NCBI GenBank assembly: GCA_029228645.1
Contig: JAPTHR010000003.1
Location: 310,001-374,000, forward strand
DNA from: Gammaproteobacteria bacterium Milos-ODIII6
GTDB taxonomy: Bacteria > Pseudomonadota > Gammaproteobacteria > Chromatiales > Chromatiaceae
Direction of reading: 5' to 3'
DNA: 64,000 nt
In this document: piece by piece, positions 21,071 to 30,178 of the stretch
Position numbering within the stretch: the stretch's first letter is position 1
Layout of the letters: each line of letters opens with the position of its first letter
Made by a program: the position numbers and the translations under genes
The notes under the pieces: generated by a model
The model's database searches: none
Told to the model about the DNA's origin: nothing
What the model saw: only the letters and a program-made list of their open reading frames with translations

Positions 21071-21090
21071 GCGGCCGCCCGGTAGTTGTC

Positions 21091-21735
21091 ATGGGCGCGC
21101 GCCTGCGTATCACCGAGATATTCCATTCCCTGCAGGGCGAGTCGCGCAGTGTCGGCTGGCCGACCGTGTTCGTGCGCCTGACCGGCTGCCCGCTGCGCTG
21201 CGGCTACTGCGATACCACGTATGCATTCAAGGGCGGCACCACCCTCGAACTGGACGAGATCCTGCAACAGGTGGCCGCCTTCGGCGCGCGTCACGTGACC
21301 GTCACCGGCGGTGAGCCGCTGGCGCAGAAGGACTGCCTGGTACTGCTGAGCGCCCTCTGCGATGCCGGCTACGAGGTCTCGCTCGAGACCAGCGGCGCGC
21401 TGGACGTGGCCGGGGTCGACCCGCGCGTGATCAAGGTGATGGATCTCAAGACCCCGTCCTCCGGCGAGCTCGAACGCAACCTGTACCCCAACATCGAGCA
21501 CCTGCTGGGGCACGACCAGGTGAAGTTCGTGATCGGCGACGAACAGGACTACGCCTGGAGCCGCGAACAGCTGCAGCACTACCGCCTGGCGGAGCGCTGC
21601 GAGGTGCTGTTCTCGCCGGTCGCGGACGGACTGGCGCCGGCCACCCTGGCAGAATGGATCCTGCGCGACCGCCTGCCGGTGCGCTTTCAGATTCAGCTGC
21701 ACAAGATCCTGTGGGGCAACGAGGCGGGCCGATGA
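21091..21735 (+). CDS. queE: 7-carboxy-7-deazaguanine synthase
   Basis: Radical-SAM enzyme that converts 6-carboxytetrahydropterin to 7-carboxy-7-deazaguanine in queuosine synthesis. The 214-residue product contains the cluster motif [14 protein letters not shown] (CxxxCxxC) at ~32-45, a GGEPL motif for SAM binding, and an N-terminal EIFHSLQGE segment typical of QueE. It follows cpoB and overlaps queC by 4 bp (ATGA), an arrangement common in gammaproteobacteria. Confidence 0.95.
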   Translation: MGARLRITEIFHSLQGESRSVGWPTVFVRLTGCPLRCGYCDTTYAFKGGTTLELDEILQQVAAFGARHVTVTGGEPLAQKDCLVLLSALCDAGYEVSLETSGALDVAGVDPRVIKVMDLKTPSSGELERNLYPNIEHLLGHDQVKFVIGDEQDYAWSREQLQHYRLAERCEVLFSPVADGLAPATLAEWILRDRLPVRFQIQLHKILWGNEAGR

Positions 21736-22433
21736 GCGCGGCGCCGGAGACGAAAAAGGCAGTGGTGCTGCTCTCGGGCGGGCTGGATTCGGCCACCGCC
21801 CTGGCGATCGCGCGCGCACAGGGCTTTGCCTGCTACGCGCTCAGCCTGGATTACGGCCAGCGTCATCATGCCGAGCTGAATGCCGCGCGCCAGGTGGCGC
21901 AGAGCCTGGGCGTGGTCGAGCACAAGATCCTGCCGATTTCGCTGGATGCGATCGGCGGCTCGGCCCTCACCGATCCGGACATCGCGGTGCCGGAGCAGGG
22001 CGGCGAGGGCATCCCGGTCACCTACGTGCCGGCGCGCAATACCGTGTTCCTGTCGCTCGCGCTCGGCTGGGCCGAGGTGTTGGGCGCGCGCGACCTGTTC
22101 GTCGGGGTCAACGCGGTCGATTACTCCGGCTACCCGGACTGCCGTCCCGAGTACATCCAGGCCTTCGAGAAACTGGCCAACCTGGCCACCAAGGCCGGCG
22201 TCGAGGGCGAGCACTTCGAGGTGCACGCGCCGCTGATCGAGATGAGCAAGGCGCAGATCATCCAGGCGGGCAGCCGGCTTGGGGTCGATTATGCTTTGAC
22301 CGTGTCCTGCTACCAGGCGGATGAGCAGGGCCGGGCCTGCGGGCGCTGCGATTCGTGTCGTTTCCGCGCGCAGGGGTTCGCCGAGGCCGGCGTCCCCGAT
22401 CCGACCCGCTACCGGAGGGCTCCCCAGGAATAA
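21732..22433 (+). CDS. queC: 7-cyano-7-deazaguanine (preQ0) synthase
   Basis: ATP-dependent enzyme that converts 7-carboxy-7-deazaguanine plus ammonia to preQ0, the step after QueE. The 233-residue product has the PP-loop ATP motif [14 protein letters not shown] at residues ~11-24 and the zinc-binding cluster [20 protein letters not shown] near the C-terminus. ATG 21732 overlaps the queE stop; an upstream in-frame ATG at 21654 lies within queE. The other pathway genes (queD, queF, tgt) are not in the window. Confidence 0.96.
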   Translation: MSAAPETKKAVVLLSGGLDSATALAIARAQGFACYALSLDYGQRHHAELNAARQVAQSLGVVEHKILPISLDAIGGSALTDPDIAVPEQGGEGIPVTYVPARNTVFLSLALGWAEVLGARDLFVGVNAVDYSGYPDCRPEYIQAFEKLANLATKAGVEGEHFEVHAPLIEMSKAQIIQAGSRLGVDYALTVSCYQADEQGRACGRCDSCRFRAQGFAEAGVPDPTRYRRAPQE

Positions 22434-22515
22434 AAAGCTGGCTCGAACGTCGACCGAGTTTGAGCTGATAAAATGGAAGGATGGCCGCGAGCCATCACAA
22501 GCGGTGGAGAGGGAT

Positions 22516-23778
22516 ATGCAATTCGAGAACTTTATCGCGGCCCATTCGTGGCTGCTCTGGGGGGGCTTCCTGATCGCCCTGGTGATGGGCGCGGTGGTCA
22601 ACAAGACCAACTTCTGCACCATGGGTGCGGTATCGGACTTTGTGAACATGGGCGACACCGGCCGCCTGCGCGCCTGGCTGTTCGCGATCGCGGTGGCCCT
22701 GGTCGGGGTGGTGCTCCTGGAATACTTCGGCCTGGTGGATGCCGATAGCGCCTTTCCTCCCTACCGCGGCGGGTCCCTGTTGCTGGGTGAGAACATCATC
22801 GGTGGTTTGCTGTTCGGCATCGGCATGACCCTGGCGAGCGGTTGCGGCAACAAGTGCCTGATCCGCATCGGTGGCGGCAACCTCAAGTCTATCGTGGTGT
22901 TCGCCATCATCGGCGTGATCGCCTATTTCATGGTCAACCCGTTTCCCGGCAGCGACCAGACCCTGATGAGCGTGCTGTTCATCGACTGGATCCGACCGCT
23001 GTCGGTCGACGTGGGTCAGGGCCAGGACCTGGGGACGCTGATCGCCGCGGACAACCCCGTGACGGCGCGCCTGGTGATCGGGCTGGTTCTCGGATTGGTG
23101 CTGGTCTTGTTCGCGCTCAAATCGGTCGACTTCCGCGGCAGTGCGGACAATATTCTCGGCGGCCTGGTCGTGGGCCTGGCGGTGCTCGCGGCCTGGTACG
23201 TGAGCAGCAACATCGGCATCGATGCCGACGGCGAGATGTACAGCCTGAGCGGCTACTACGGGGAGTGGGACATGATGGCCGACTCGGACGAGGGCAAACC
23301 CGCCGCCGGCCGGCCGCTCGCGCCACAATCGTTCACCTTCATCAACCCGATCGGCCAGAGCGTTGGCTACCTGTGGTCCGGCCTGTCTTCCAGCCTGCTG
23401 ACCTTTGGCATGGTCGCGGTCGCGGGCGTGATCCTGGGGTCATTGCTGTGGTCGCTGCTCAGCCGCAGCTTCCGCATCGAATGGTTCAGCTCCTTCTCGG
23501 ATGTCGTGAACCATGTCGTCGGGGCGGTACTGATGGGCTTCGGTGGGGTGCTGGCCATGGGTTGCACCTTCGGCCAGGCGATCACCGGGGTATCGACCCT
23601 GGCGGTGGGCTCCATGTTGACCTTCGGCGCCATCTTCCTCGGCTCGGCCCTGACCATGAAGGTGCAGTACTACAAGATGGTCTACGAGGACGAAGCGACC
23701 GTTTTCAAGGCAGTGATCACCGGCCTGGTCGATCTCAAGCTGCTGCCCGAATCGCTGCGCAAGCTGGAGGCGATCTAG
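22516..23778 (+). CDS. YeeE/YedE-family membrane protein, putative sulfur-compound transporter
   Basis: A 420-residue inner-membrane protein with about ten hydrophobic segments, related to the YeeE/YedE (TsuA-like) family whose characterised member imports thiosulfate. Three conserved Cys contexts are visible: NKTNFCTMGAV (~29-39), LASGCGNKCLIR (~113) and AMGCTFGQAITG (~350). These thiol relay positions fit a sulfur transporter. Start ATG 22516 follows GGAGAGG at 22506-22512. It lies between queC and tRNA-Lys and appears monocistronic. The true substrate (thiosulfate, another sulfur species or selenium) cannot be read. Confidence 0.82.
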   Translation: MQFENFIAAHSWLLWGGFLIALVMGAVVNKTNFCTMGAVSDFVNMGDTGRLRAWLFAIAVALVGVVLLEYFGLVDADSAFPPYRGGSLLLGENIIGGLLFGIGMTLASGCGNKCLIRIGGGNLKSIVVFAIIGVIAYFMVNPFPGSDQTLMSVLFIDWIRPLSVDVGQGQDLGTLIAADNPVTARLVIGLVLGLVLVLFALKSVDFRGSADNILGGLVVGLAVLAAWYVSSNIGIDADGEMYSLSGYYGEWDMMADSDEGKPAAGRPLAPQSFTFINPIGQSVGYLWSGLSSSLLTFGMVAVAGVILGSLLWSLLSRSFRIEWFSSFSDVVNHVVGAVLMGFGGVLAMGCTFGQAITGVSTLAVGSMLTFGAIFLGSALTMKVQYYKMVYEDEATVFKAVITGLVDLKLLPESLRKLEAI

Positions 23779-23880
23779 CTGGGGTGGCGCTCGGGCTGGT
23801 AGCCCGGTGCGACCCCGCCAGCAGAACCCGCCGGCTTTCCGGAGGCGGGGTAAATCCGCGGACTTTGGCCCGCACGGGGC

Positions 23881-23908
23881 TTGAGCGAAATCGCCGCTTC
23901 GGTATAAT
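23881..23908 (+). promoter_or_regulatory. Sigma-70 promoter of tRNA-Lys
   Basis: A -35 box TTGAGC at 23881-23886 and a perfect -10 box TATAAT at 23903-23908 are 16 bp apart. A GC-rich discriminator follows, typical of stable-RNA promoters. The tRNA begins 40 bp downstream. Confidence 0.82.
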
Positions 23909-23947
23909 GCGCGTCTTCCCGCGACGGCCCCGGGCCGAAGCAACAAA

Positions 23948-24023
23948 GGGTCGTTAGCTCAGTTGGTAGAGCAGTTGACTTTTAATCAATTGGTCGGGCG
24001 TTCGAGTCGCCCACGACCCACCA
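23948..24023 (+). tRNA. tRNA-Lys (anticodon UUU)
   Basis: A 76-nt cloverleaf: acceptor GGGTCGT pairs with ACGACCC, the D-arm is GCTCAGTTGGTAGAGC, the anticodon loop is CTTTTAA with anticodon TTT, the T-arm is GGGCG-TTCGAGT-CGCCC, and the CCA tail is encoded. It has its own promoter upstream and a terminator 9 bp after the 3' end. Confidence 0.98.
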
Positions 24024-24031
24024 TATAAAAG

Positions 24032-24064
24032 AAGGGCCTGCGAGCAATCGCAGGCCCTTTTTTC
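24032..24064 (+). terminator. Rho-independent terminator of tRNA-Lys
   Basis: A perfect 12-bp stem (AAGGGCCTGCGA with TCGCAGGCCCTT) closes a GCAA tetraloop and runs into a T tract. Confidence 0.93.
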
Positions 24065-24132
24065 TTGTACCTGGCTGACATGGATCCCTGCCTGGCGACC
24101 GGGGTGGGCGCGCTGATTCGTTGGCGCCGATA

Positions 24133-24810
24133 CTAGGGTTGTTGGTCGAGGCCGGTCATTGCGAGTGCCCGCTGCTTCTTTTCCTCTCCCCAGATCTTGG
24201 GGTCCGAGAGTTCACCGTTGGCCTGCACCATCGTGCCCTCTCCCGGACGCAACGTCAGCAGGCCAAAATCGCTGCTGACATCGACCCGGCCCTGTATCAC
24301 CAGGACCCCGGTCGCGCCATCGATCGGGCCAACCCAGAAACGTGTGCCGCGTACCCCGAGCAGTGCCACCGGGGTCTTCACCTTGATGTCTTTGGGCTTG
24401 TCGCTCGAAAGGTGGCTGCCGACATACAGCAGGGCGCCGCGCAGCAATTCCAGGGTGACTTTCGGCGCCGCGGCGGGTGCGTAGACGAACTCGTCAACCA
24501 GCAGTTCGGCGCTCTCGCCCATGACGAGCACCGACTCGTCGAGCAGGCGCGCCTGCAGGCGGCTCTGCAGCCCGGTTCTGAGGGTGTCCTGCATCAGGAT
24601 CTCGGCCCCGGAGACAAGCGCCCTGGAATTCTGCGAGTATATGGCTTCGGCCTGGTTACGGGCGATCTCGGTGGCGCCCACCACCGGTCGCTGCGCCAAT
24701 GCCGGGCCGGCCCAGAGCAGCGACAGTAACGGCAACAGCAGGTAGAGGCCGATTGCGCGCTGTGGCGGTTTGAAGATCGGGTCACTTGAACGCGTTAATG
24801 TGTACGGCAT
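24133..24810 (-). CDS. Secreted FecR-domain protein
   Basis: A 225-residue exported protein. The signal peptide spans ~residues 15-40 (GLYLLLPLLSLLWAGPALAQ, likely cut after ALA). A FecR-type domain follows: LELLRGALLYVG, then VKTPVALLGVRGTRFWVG and VLVIQGRVDVSS, the repeated beta pattern of the family. In non-FecI contexts such proteins occur beside CHASE2-domain cyclases, exactly as here, where the cyclase gene is divergent. The function is unknown, presumably periplasmic sensing or matrix. ATG 24810 is preferred because AGGA precedes it by 5 bp; ATG 24816 is an alternative. Confidence 0.83.
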   Translation of the reverse strand: MPYTLTRSSDPIFKPPQRAIGLYLLLPLLSLLWAGPALAQRPVVGATEIARNQAEAIYSQNSRALVSGAEILMQDTLRTGLQSRLQARLLDESVLVMGESAELLVDEFVYAPAAAPKVTLELLRGALLYVGSHLSSDKPKDIKVKTPVALLGVRGTRFWVGPIDGATGVLVIQGRVDVSSDFGLLTLRPGEGTMVQANGELSDPKIWGEEKKQRALAMTGLDQQP

Positions 24811-24932
24811 GAGCATCCTGATGCAAATAGGCTTAATGCGTGTCCTGCATCTTACCGGTCGAGCCCGCCCCGGAGGGAAATCCATTCCCATGCCGGGCCG
24901 CCCCGGCAGGCCACGGCGGCGGGCGGTTGGGC

Positions 24933-26993
24933 ATGCGCGCTAGCAGGCGATGGCGGGCCGCGCCCTGGTCGCTGGCGCTGATCGTGCTGGTCGTCATGGT
25001 CGCCGTGCAAATCCAATTCGCCGGGGCGTTCGGGGCGCTGCGGAACCAGGTGTTCGATACCTATATCCAATGGCAGCCACGCACCCCGCAGGATCTCCCG
25101 CTGGTCGTGGTGCATATCGACGAGCGCAGTCTGCAGCGACTCGGCCCCTGGCCCTGGGGGGATGCCTTGCTGACCCGGCTGCTCGCCGCGCTCCGCCAGC
25201 AGGGGAGCGTGATGCCGGCACTCAACCTGGTGCTCGACGCCGCGGACGGCCCGGTCGCAGACCAGTCCCTGGCGGGCCAATTGAGCGCCGCGTCCGGCGT
25301 ACTCGGGATCGGCTTGACGCCGGGCTTGCGGGAGACCTGGCGGAGCTACCGCAAGGCCGGGGTGGTGGCGATCGGCGACCAGCAGGCGGACCTGGGCCGG
25401 ACCCTGGCCGGCTTTATCCCGATCCGCGCCGACCTGGCTGAAGCCGCGGCCGGCATCGGCGCGGTCAATATCTTCCCCGATGCCGATGGGAGGCTCAGAC
25501 GGTTTCCCTTGCTCTACCAGGTACAGGGCGAGCTGTTCCCCTCGTTCGTGGCGGAGGTGCTGCGGGTTACCGCGGGCAGTCCTTCCTACGTGCTGCGCCA
25601 GCAGCCGGGCAGCAGCCCCTTGGCGTTGAAAATCGGTCCGCTGGTGTTGCCGCTCGACCGGCACGGCGAGTTCTGGATGCACTATGCCCGCCAGGGCGAG
25701 GTCCCGGTGGTGAGCGCGGTGGATGTGATCGAGCACCGCCTGCCAGACGGGGTTTTGGCCGGCAGGATCGCGATCGTCGGGGTTTCCGCCGCGGGGCTGG
25801 GGTCGCTGACCACTTCGCCGCTGGGCGAGTTCCTGTCCACCGCCGAAATCCAGGCCCAGGCGTTGGGGCAGCTTCTGGCCGGGGTGACGTTGAGCCGGCC
25901 GGACTGGGCACTGGGCGCGGAAGTCGTGGCAGGGGTCGTCCTGGCGATCCTGATCCTGCTGGTCTCGTCGATCTGGCGCGGGGCCGGGCCTGCGCTCTTC
26001 GGCAGCGTGGCCATCGGTGTGATGTTGTACGCGGGCTGGTACCTGTTCGACGTCCATCGACTGCTGATCGATCCGGTCTCGCCCGGCATCACCATGGCAT
26101 GCGTGTTCGGCGTGGCCACCTTGGCCAGCTACCTGGTCACCGAGCATGAGCGGCGCTGGATCGAGACCGCGTTCTCGCGCTATGTCTCGGCCAACCTGGT
26201 GCAACACCTGGTGCGCCACCCGGAAGCCCTGTCACTCGCGGGTGAGCGGCGCGACTGCAGCTTCGTGTTCACCGATCTGGAGGGTTTCACACCACTGGTC
26301 GAGCAATGTGAGCCGGAACAACTGGTGACGCTGCTCAACACCTACATCGAGGGGATGGTGGCGGTGGTGTTCGAGCACCAGGGTACCGTGGACCGCATTG
26401 TCGGGGACGCGGTCGCGGTCATGTTTTCCGCGCCGGTCGAACAGCCGGACCATGCGGCCCGCGCCGTGGCCTGTGCCCTGGATCTGGATGCCTTCGCCCA
26501 GCGCTTTGCCCACCGGATGCAGGCCGACGGCCTGCCGGTTGGGATCACCCGGATCGGCGTCCACAGCGGCTCGGTCGTGGTCGGCAATTTCGGTGGCGAT
26601 AATTACTTCGACTACCGGGCGTTCGGCGATCCGATCAACACGGCCGCCCGGCTCGAGAGTGCCAACAGATTCTTCGGCACGAGGATCTGTCTCAGCGGGG
26701 AAGCGGTGGCCCGTAGCGGCTACGCGCCGGTGCGACCGATCGGCAAGCTGTTGCTCAAGGGCAAGTCGCAGGCCGTGCGGGCATTCGTCCCGGTCGCGGC
26801 GGCGGATACGACGAGCGAACTGCATGACGCTTACCTGGAGGCCCTGGCATTGCTCGAGCGCGGCGCCTACGACCAGGCGCAGCAGGCTTTCGCGCGCCTG
26901 GCGGCACGCTATCCGGACGATCCCTTGAGCCGGTTTCACCACCACAGGCTGGCTGCCGGGATCCGGGAGCAGGAGATCCGCCTTTCACGCTAG
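24933..26993 (+). CDS. CHASE2-domain adenylate/guanylate cyclase
   Basis: A class III nucleotide cyclase with an extracytoplasmic sensor. Of 686 residues, a membrane helix lies at ~11-31 and the CHASE2 domain at ~32-320 (LVVVHIDERSLQRLGPWPWG). Three more helices follow at ~325-415. The catalytic domain (~440-620) has the metal-binding Asp in FVFTDLEGFTPL, a second Asp in VGDAVAVMF, and YRAFGDPINTAARLESA. The tail (~625-686) resembles a TPR. ATG 24933 has no clear Shine-Dalgarno; the frame is open back to 24840. cAMP is the likely product; specificity residues were not resolved. It is divergent from the FecR gene. Confidence 0.9.
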   Translation: MRASRRWRAAPWSLALIVLVVMVAVQIQFAGAFGALRNQVFDTYIQWQPRTPQDLPLVVVHIDERSLQRLGPWPWGDALLTRLLAALRQQGSVMPALNLVLDAADGPVADQSLAGQLSAASGVLGIGLTPGLRETWRSYRKAGVVAIGDQQADLGRTLAGFIPIRADLAEAAAGIGAVNIFPDADGRLRRFPLLYQVQGELFPSFVAEVLRVTAGSPSYVLRQQPGSSPLALKIGPLVLPLDRHGEFWMHYARQGEVPVVSAVDVIEHRLPDGVLAGRIAIVGVSAAGLGSLTTSPLGEFLSTAEIQAQALGQLLAGVTLSRPDWALGAEVVAGVVLAILILLVSSIWRGAGPALFGSVAIGVMLYAGWYLFDVHRLLIDPVSPGITMACVFGVATLASYLVTEHERRWIETAFSRYVSANLVQHLVRHPEALSLAGERRDCSFVFTDLEGFTPLVEQCEPEQLVTLLNTYIEGMVAVVFEHQGTVDRIVGDAVAVMFSAPVEQPDHAARAVACALDLDAFAQRFAHRMQADGLPVGITRIGVHSGSVVVGNFGGDNYFDYRAFGDPINTAARLESANRFFGTRICLSGEAVARSGYAPVRPIGKLLLKGKSQAVRAFVPVAAADTTSELHDAYLEALALLERGAYDQAQQAFARLAARYPDDPLSRFHHHRLAAGIREQEIRLSR

Positions 26994-27213
26994 CCAGGGA
27001 GCGGCGCCAGTCGCTCGACACCGACTGCCTGCCCGGGAAACGGGGTCCTGCGCTGTGCCTGGAAGGGTCGCCGCGGTTTGCATCAAGCGGCCGCCTGGAG
27101 TAGATGTTAATTCCCAGAGAGTTTCCGTCGGCAATGCGGCCTGCCGCCATCCGGCTGGCTGAACGCGAGCCGAGCGCAGACGGGTCCTGGATCGCAGAGG
27201 GAGGAGGGCGGCA

Positions 27214-28749
27214 ATGGCGCAGAAAAAAATCGTTCTGGTGTTTGTGCATGGCTGGAGCGTAACCCACACCAAGACCTACGGCAGTCTGCCGGAACGCCTG
27301 CAAGCCGAGGCGAAGGGCGCCGGCATCGATCTGCAGGTGGAGGAGGTTTTTCTCGGGCGCTACATCAGCTTCCATGACGAGGTCCGGATTGCGGATATCG
27401 CGCGCGCGTTTGCCGGCGCGGTCGAGGACCAGCTCGCGGGTTTGCTCGCGGACGGTACGCGTTTCGCTTGTATCACCCACTCGACCGGCGGGCCGGTGGT
27501 GCGCGAGTGGTGGCATCGTTATTACCTGAACAGGCCGGGCAGCGGCGTCTGCCCGATGAGTCACCTGATCATGCTGGCGCCGGCCAATTTCGGGTCGGCG
27601 CTGGCGCAACTGGGTAAACAGCGCGTCGGTCGCATAAAGGCGATTCTGAGCGGCGTGGAACCGGGGCAGGGCGTGCTCGACTGGTTGGAGCTGGGCAGCG
27701 CCGAATCCTGGGAATTGAACAGCGCCTGGATTGCGAGTGACGGCAAGCAGGTCGGGGCCAAGGGCGTGTTTCCGTTCGTTCTGACCGGTCAGAGTATCGA
27801 CCGCAAGCTGTACGACAATCTCAACACCTACACCGGCGAGGAGGGATCCGATGGGGTGGTAAGGGTCGCGGCGGCCAACCTCAGCAGCCGCTACGTGCGG
27901 CTGGAACAACAAAAGCCGGAACAGAAACCCCGCAACAAGCCGGGCGACAGCATCGAGTGGATCGCACCGGCGCTCGAGATCAGCGATTTTCGCCAATCCC
28001 CAACGGCCGCTTTGCGTGTCGTGGCGGGCAAGTCCCACTCCGGCGCCGACATGGGCATCATGCGGAGCGTCAGGAAGGGCACCCGCGACAAGGCCAGCCG
28101 TGAGACGGTGGGCGCCATCCTGGCTTGCCTGCAGGTGGAGAACAGAACCCAATACCGGCAGCTGGCGAGGCGTTTCGATGCCGAGAGCGCCGCGGTGCAG
28201 GATGCCGAGCTGTTCGAGCGCGAGGATCGCTTCCTGCTGCCGGACAGCTATTTTTTTCACGACCGTCACTCGATGGTGATCTTCCGCCTGCACGACCAGG
28301 AAGGTTACCCGGTTACCGATTTCGACCTGATCCTGACCGCCGGTCCGCAAAGCGATCCCAACCATCTGCCACGCGGCTTCTTCGCCGACAAACAGCGCAA
28401 CAGGCTGAACCGGTCGGTCATCACCTACTACTTCAACCATGCGGCGATGGTCGGCGCCGGGCCGGTAGTCGATGCCGCCGGCAAAGAGGTCAGGCCGGCG
28501 CTGCCCGGGACGAACATGCTGGGGATCAAAATCGCGCCACGCCCCGGCGAAGGCTTTGCGCATTACCTGCCGTGTGAGCTCTCCGCCAGCACCGAGATGA
28601 TGGAGGCCGCCATCCAGCCGAACTCGACCACCCTCGTGGATATCTGCCTGCAGCGCGTGGTGTACAAGAATGTCATGCGACTCGACCGTGGCGCGGCCAG
28701 GCGGGGTTTCAAGACCATCTCGCCGGATGACGAGATCATCGAGGACTGA
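27214..28749 (+). CDS. Alpha/beta-hydrolase, phospholipase/esterase-like
   Basis: A 511-residue protein whose first ~270 residues look like an alpha/beta hydrolase: FVHGW (oxyanion strand, ~9-13), then ITHSTGGPVV with the nucleophilic Ser at ~90, and LAPANFGSAL. The remaining ~240 residues are not recognisable by me; they contain FDLILTAGPQSDPNH and a beta-rich C-terminal part. No signal peptide is visible, so it is cytoplasmic or exported by another route. It begins after a very strong GGGAGGAGG ribosome-binding site. Type VI lipase effectors share such an architecture, but no immunity or VgrG gene is nearby, so that role is speculative. Confidence 0.72.
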   Translation: MAQKKIVLVFVHGWSVTHTKTYGSLPERLQAEAKGAGIDLQVEEVFLGRYISFHDEVRIADIARAFAGAVEDQLAGLLADGTRFACITHSTGGPVVREWWHRYYLNRPGSGVCPMSHLIMLAPANFGSALAQLGKQRVGRIKAILSGVEPGQGVLDWLELGSAESWELNSAWIASDGKQVGAKGVFPFVLTGQSIDRKLYDNLNTYTGEEGSDGVVRVAAANLSSRYVRLEQQKPEQKPRNKPGDSIEWIAPALEISDFRQSPTAALRVVAGKSHSGADMGIMRSVRKGTRDKASRETVGAILACLQVENRTQYRQLARRFDAESAAVQDAELFEREDRFLLPDSYFFHDRHSMVIFRLHDQEGYPVTDFDLILTAGPQSDPNHLPRGFFADKQRNRLNRSVITYYFNHAAMVGAGPVVDAAGKEVRPALPGTNMLGIKIAPRPGEGFAHYLPCELSASTEMMEAAIQPNSTTLVDICLQRVVYKNVMRLDRGAARRGFKTISPDDEIIED

Positions 28750-28845
28750 TCTGCCGGCGGCCGGTTTTCGGTTGGGCCGCCAGTCGTGCTAACTTGAACC
28801 CGTTTTGATGTTTCCGGCAGCAGTGGTTCCGGAGAGGTGGATCAA

Positions 28846-30147
28846 GTGAGTGTTCTGAGCGATCAGTCGGTGTTCGCTGCGATGAAGCAGGACGGCCCCT
28901 TTGCGGTCGGGGAAGAGGTCTCGCTGGAGCACCCGTTCTCCCTGGCGCACCGGCAATGGGTGAAACATCTGCTGACCGACCAGGTGCTGAAGACCAAGTA
29001 CCGCGCGGTGCGCAGCCAGATATTCAACCTGCTGCAGATCCATTCCTACGCCGGCATTCAACAGCTGCTCAAGGACCCGGAGTTGCGGGAGATCGTCAGT
29101 GAACAGGCCAATCTGTTGCTCGGGCGGCTGTTCAACCTCGATGTGGAAGGCCATGAAATCCACACCCGTATGCGCGAGTTCGCCGCAACCGCCGATGCGG
29201 TCATCGATTACCTGCGCAACAAGGTATTCGCGCCTTACGCATCGCATATCGAGATCAGCAACGAGATCGGTACGATCCACGACCCGGTGGAACTGTTGCT
29301 GATGATCTTCGACGACGCCTACCACCAGAAGGTGCGCTTCGAGGCCAAGCGCAAACTGGTGCTGATGAACCTCGCCGGTGCGATCGACCAGCGCGAGCGG
29401 GAAACCGAGATAGAGGCGCGCTTTGCCGGTTTTCTGCGCTTCCTCAACGATTATGTCTGGAGCCAGGAACTGCGGATCGGCGAGCATCGCCACGCCTACC
29501 TGCTGAGCGAGCACGATCCGAAGGATTACCGTTGTCTCAAGGTCCGGGTGCTGGACAAGGAAGCCGCCCAGGGGCTCGAGCTGCAGCCCCTGCAGCGCCT
29601 GACGTTCATCAAGCGACGCCTGTTCAGGGCCGGCAACAAGGACATCCCGGTGTACGTATCGATGCGCAGGAAAGGACCGGCTGCCAAGGTGCTCAAACTG
29701 CTGCGCAAGAACGAAAAGAATCCGGCCGTGGCAGTGGATGACGAACTGGGCCTGATGGCGGTGCTCGATGGCCGCGCGGAAGTGACCCGTTTCGTCGATC
29801 ACCTCAGCAAGGCGGCGGCGCGTTCCGGGGTGCTGATGACCCAGGAGGATATCTCGGACACCCTGACCGGCGGCGGTTACGCGGCCAAATCCACCGGCAG
29901 CAGTGGTGCGACCCCGATGCTCAAGTTCTTCGCCCGGCTCGGCGATACCCGGGTCGAGTTCATCATTCACACCAACCAGTCCTACCTCGATTACAACCTG
30001 CGCCGCGGCGTTTCGCACGACGAATACGAGGTCCGGCGGATTTTCGATTCCGGCGTGGCGGAGCTGCTGTTCCCGAGCGATGTCTTTCAGCTCGACATGG
30101 CGAGCATTCGGGACGAGCAGATGGCGCGCTTCCGTGATCGGGGCTGA
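28846..30147 (+). CDS. Unknown protein with RelA/SpoT-synthetase-like pattern
   Basis: A 433-residue protein that I cannot assign with confidence. The N-terminal ~200 residues are helical (QIFNLLQIHSYAGIQQLL). From residue ~265 the order of motifs recalls the RelA/SpoT nucleotidyltransferase domain: VYVSMRRKGPAAKVLKLLRK, then AVDDELGLMAVLDGRAEV, and later TRVEFIIHTNQSYLDYN with SHDEYEVRRIF. This is pattern resemblance only. There are no membrane segments. GTG 28846 has GGAGAGG 8 bp upstream; GTG 28837 is an alternative. It follows the hydrolase by 96 bp on the same strand and is followed by the large REP array. Confidence 0.6.
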   Translation: MSVLSDQSVFAAMKQDGPFAVGEEVSLEHPFSLAHRQWVKHLLTDQVLKTKYRAVRSQIFNLLQIHSYAGIQQLLKDPELREIVSEQANLLLGRLFNLDVEGHEIHTRMREFAATADAVIDYLRNKVFAPYASHIEISNEIGTIHDPVELLLMIFDDAYHQKVRFEAKRKLVLMNLAGAIDQRERETEIEARFAGFLRFLNDYVWSQELRIGEHRHAYLLSEHDPKDYRCLKVRVLDKEAAQGLELQPLQRLTFIKRRLFRAGNKDIPVYVSMRRKGPAAKVLKLLRKNEKNPAVAVDDELGLMAVLDGRAEVTRFVDHLSKAAARSGVLMTQEDISDTLTGGGYAAKSTGSSGATPMLKFFARLGDTRVEFIIHTNQSYLDYNLRRGVSHDEYEVRRIFDSGVAELLFPSDVFQLDMASIRDEQMARFRDRG

Positions 30148-30178
30148 GTGAAGGACAGGCAATAAGAGACATGCGGGA

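Noticed and set aside
26755-28563. 602-codon minus-strand frame opposite the alpha/beta hydrolase
   Set aside because: Crosses the end of the cyclase gene and the hydrolase gene; no domain and no Shine-Dalgarno.
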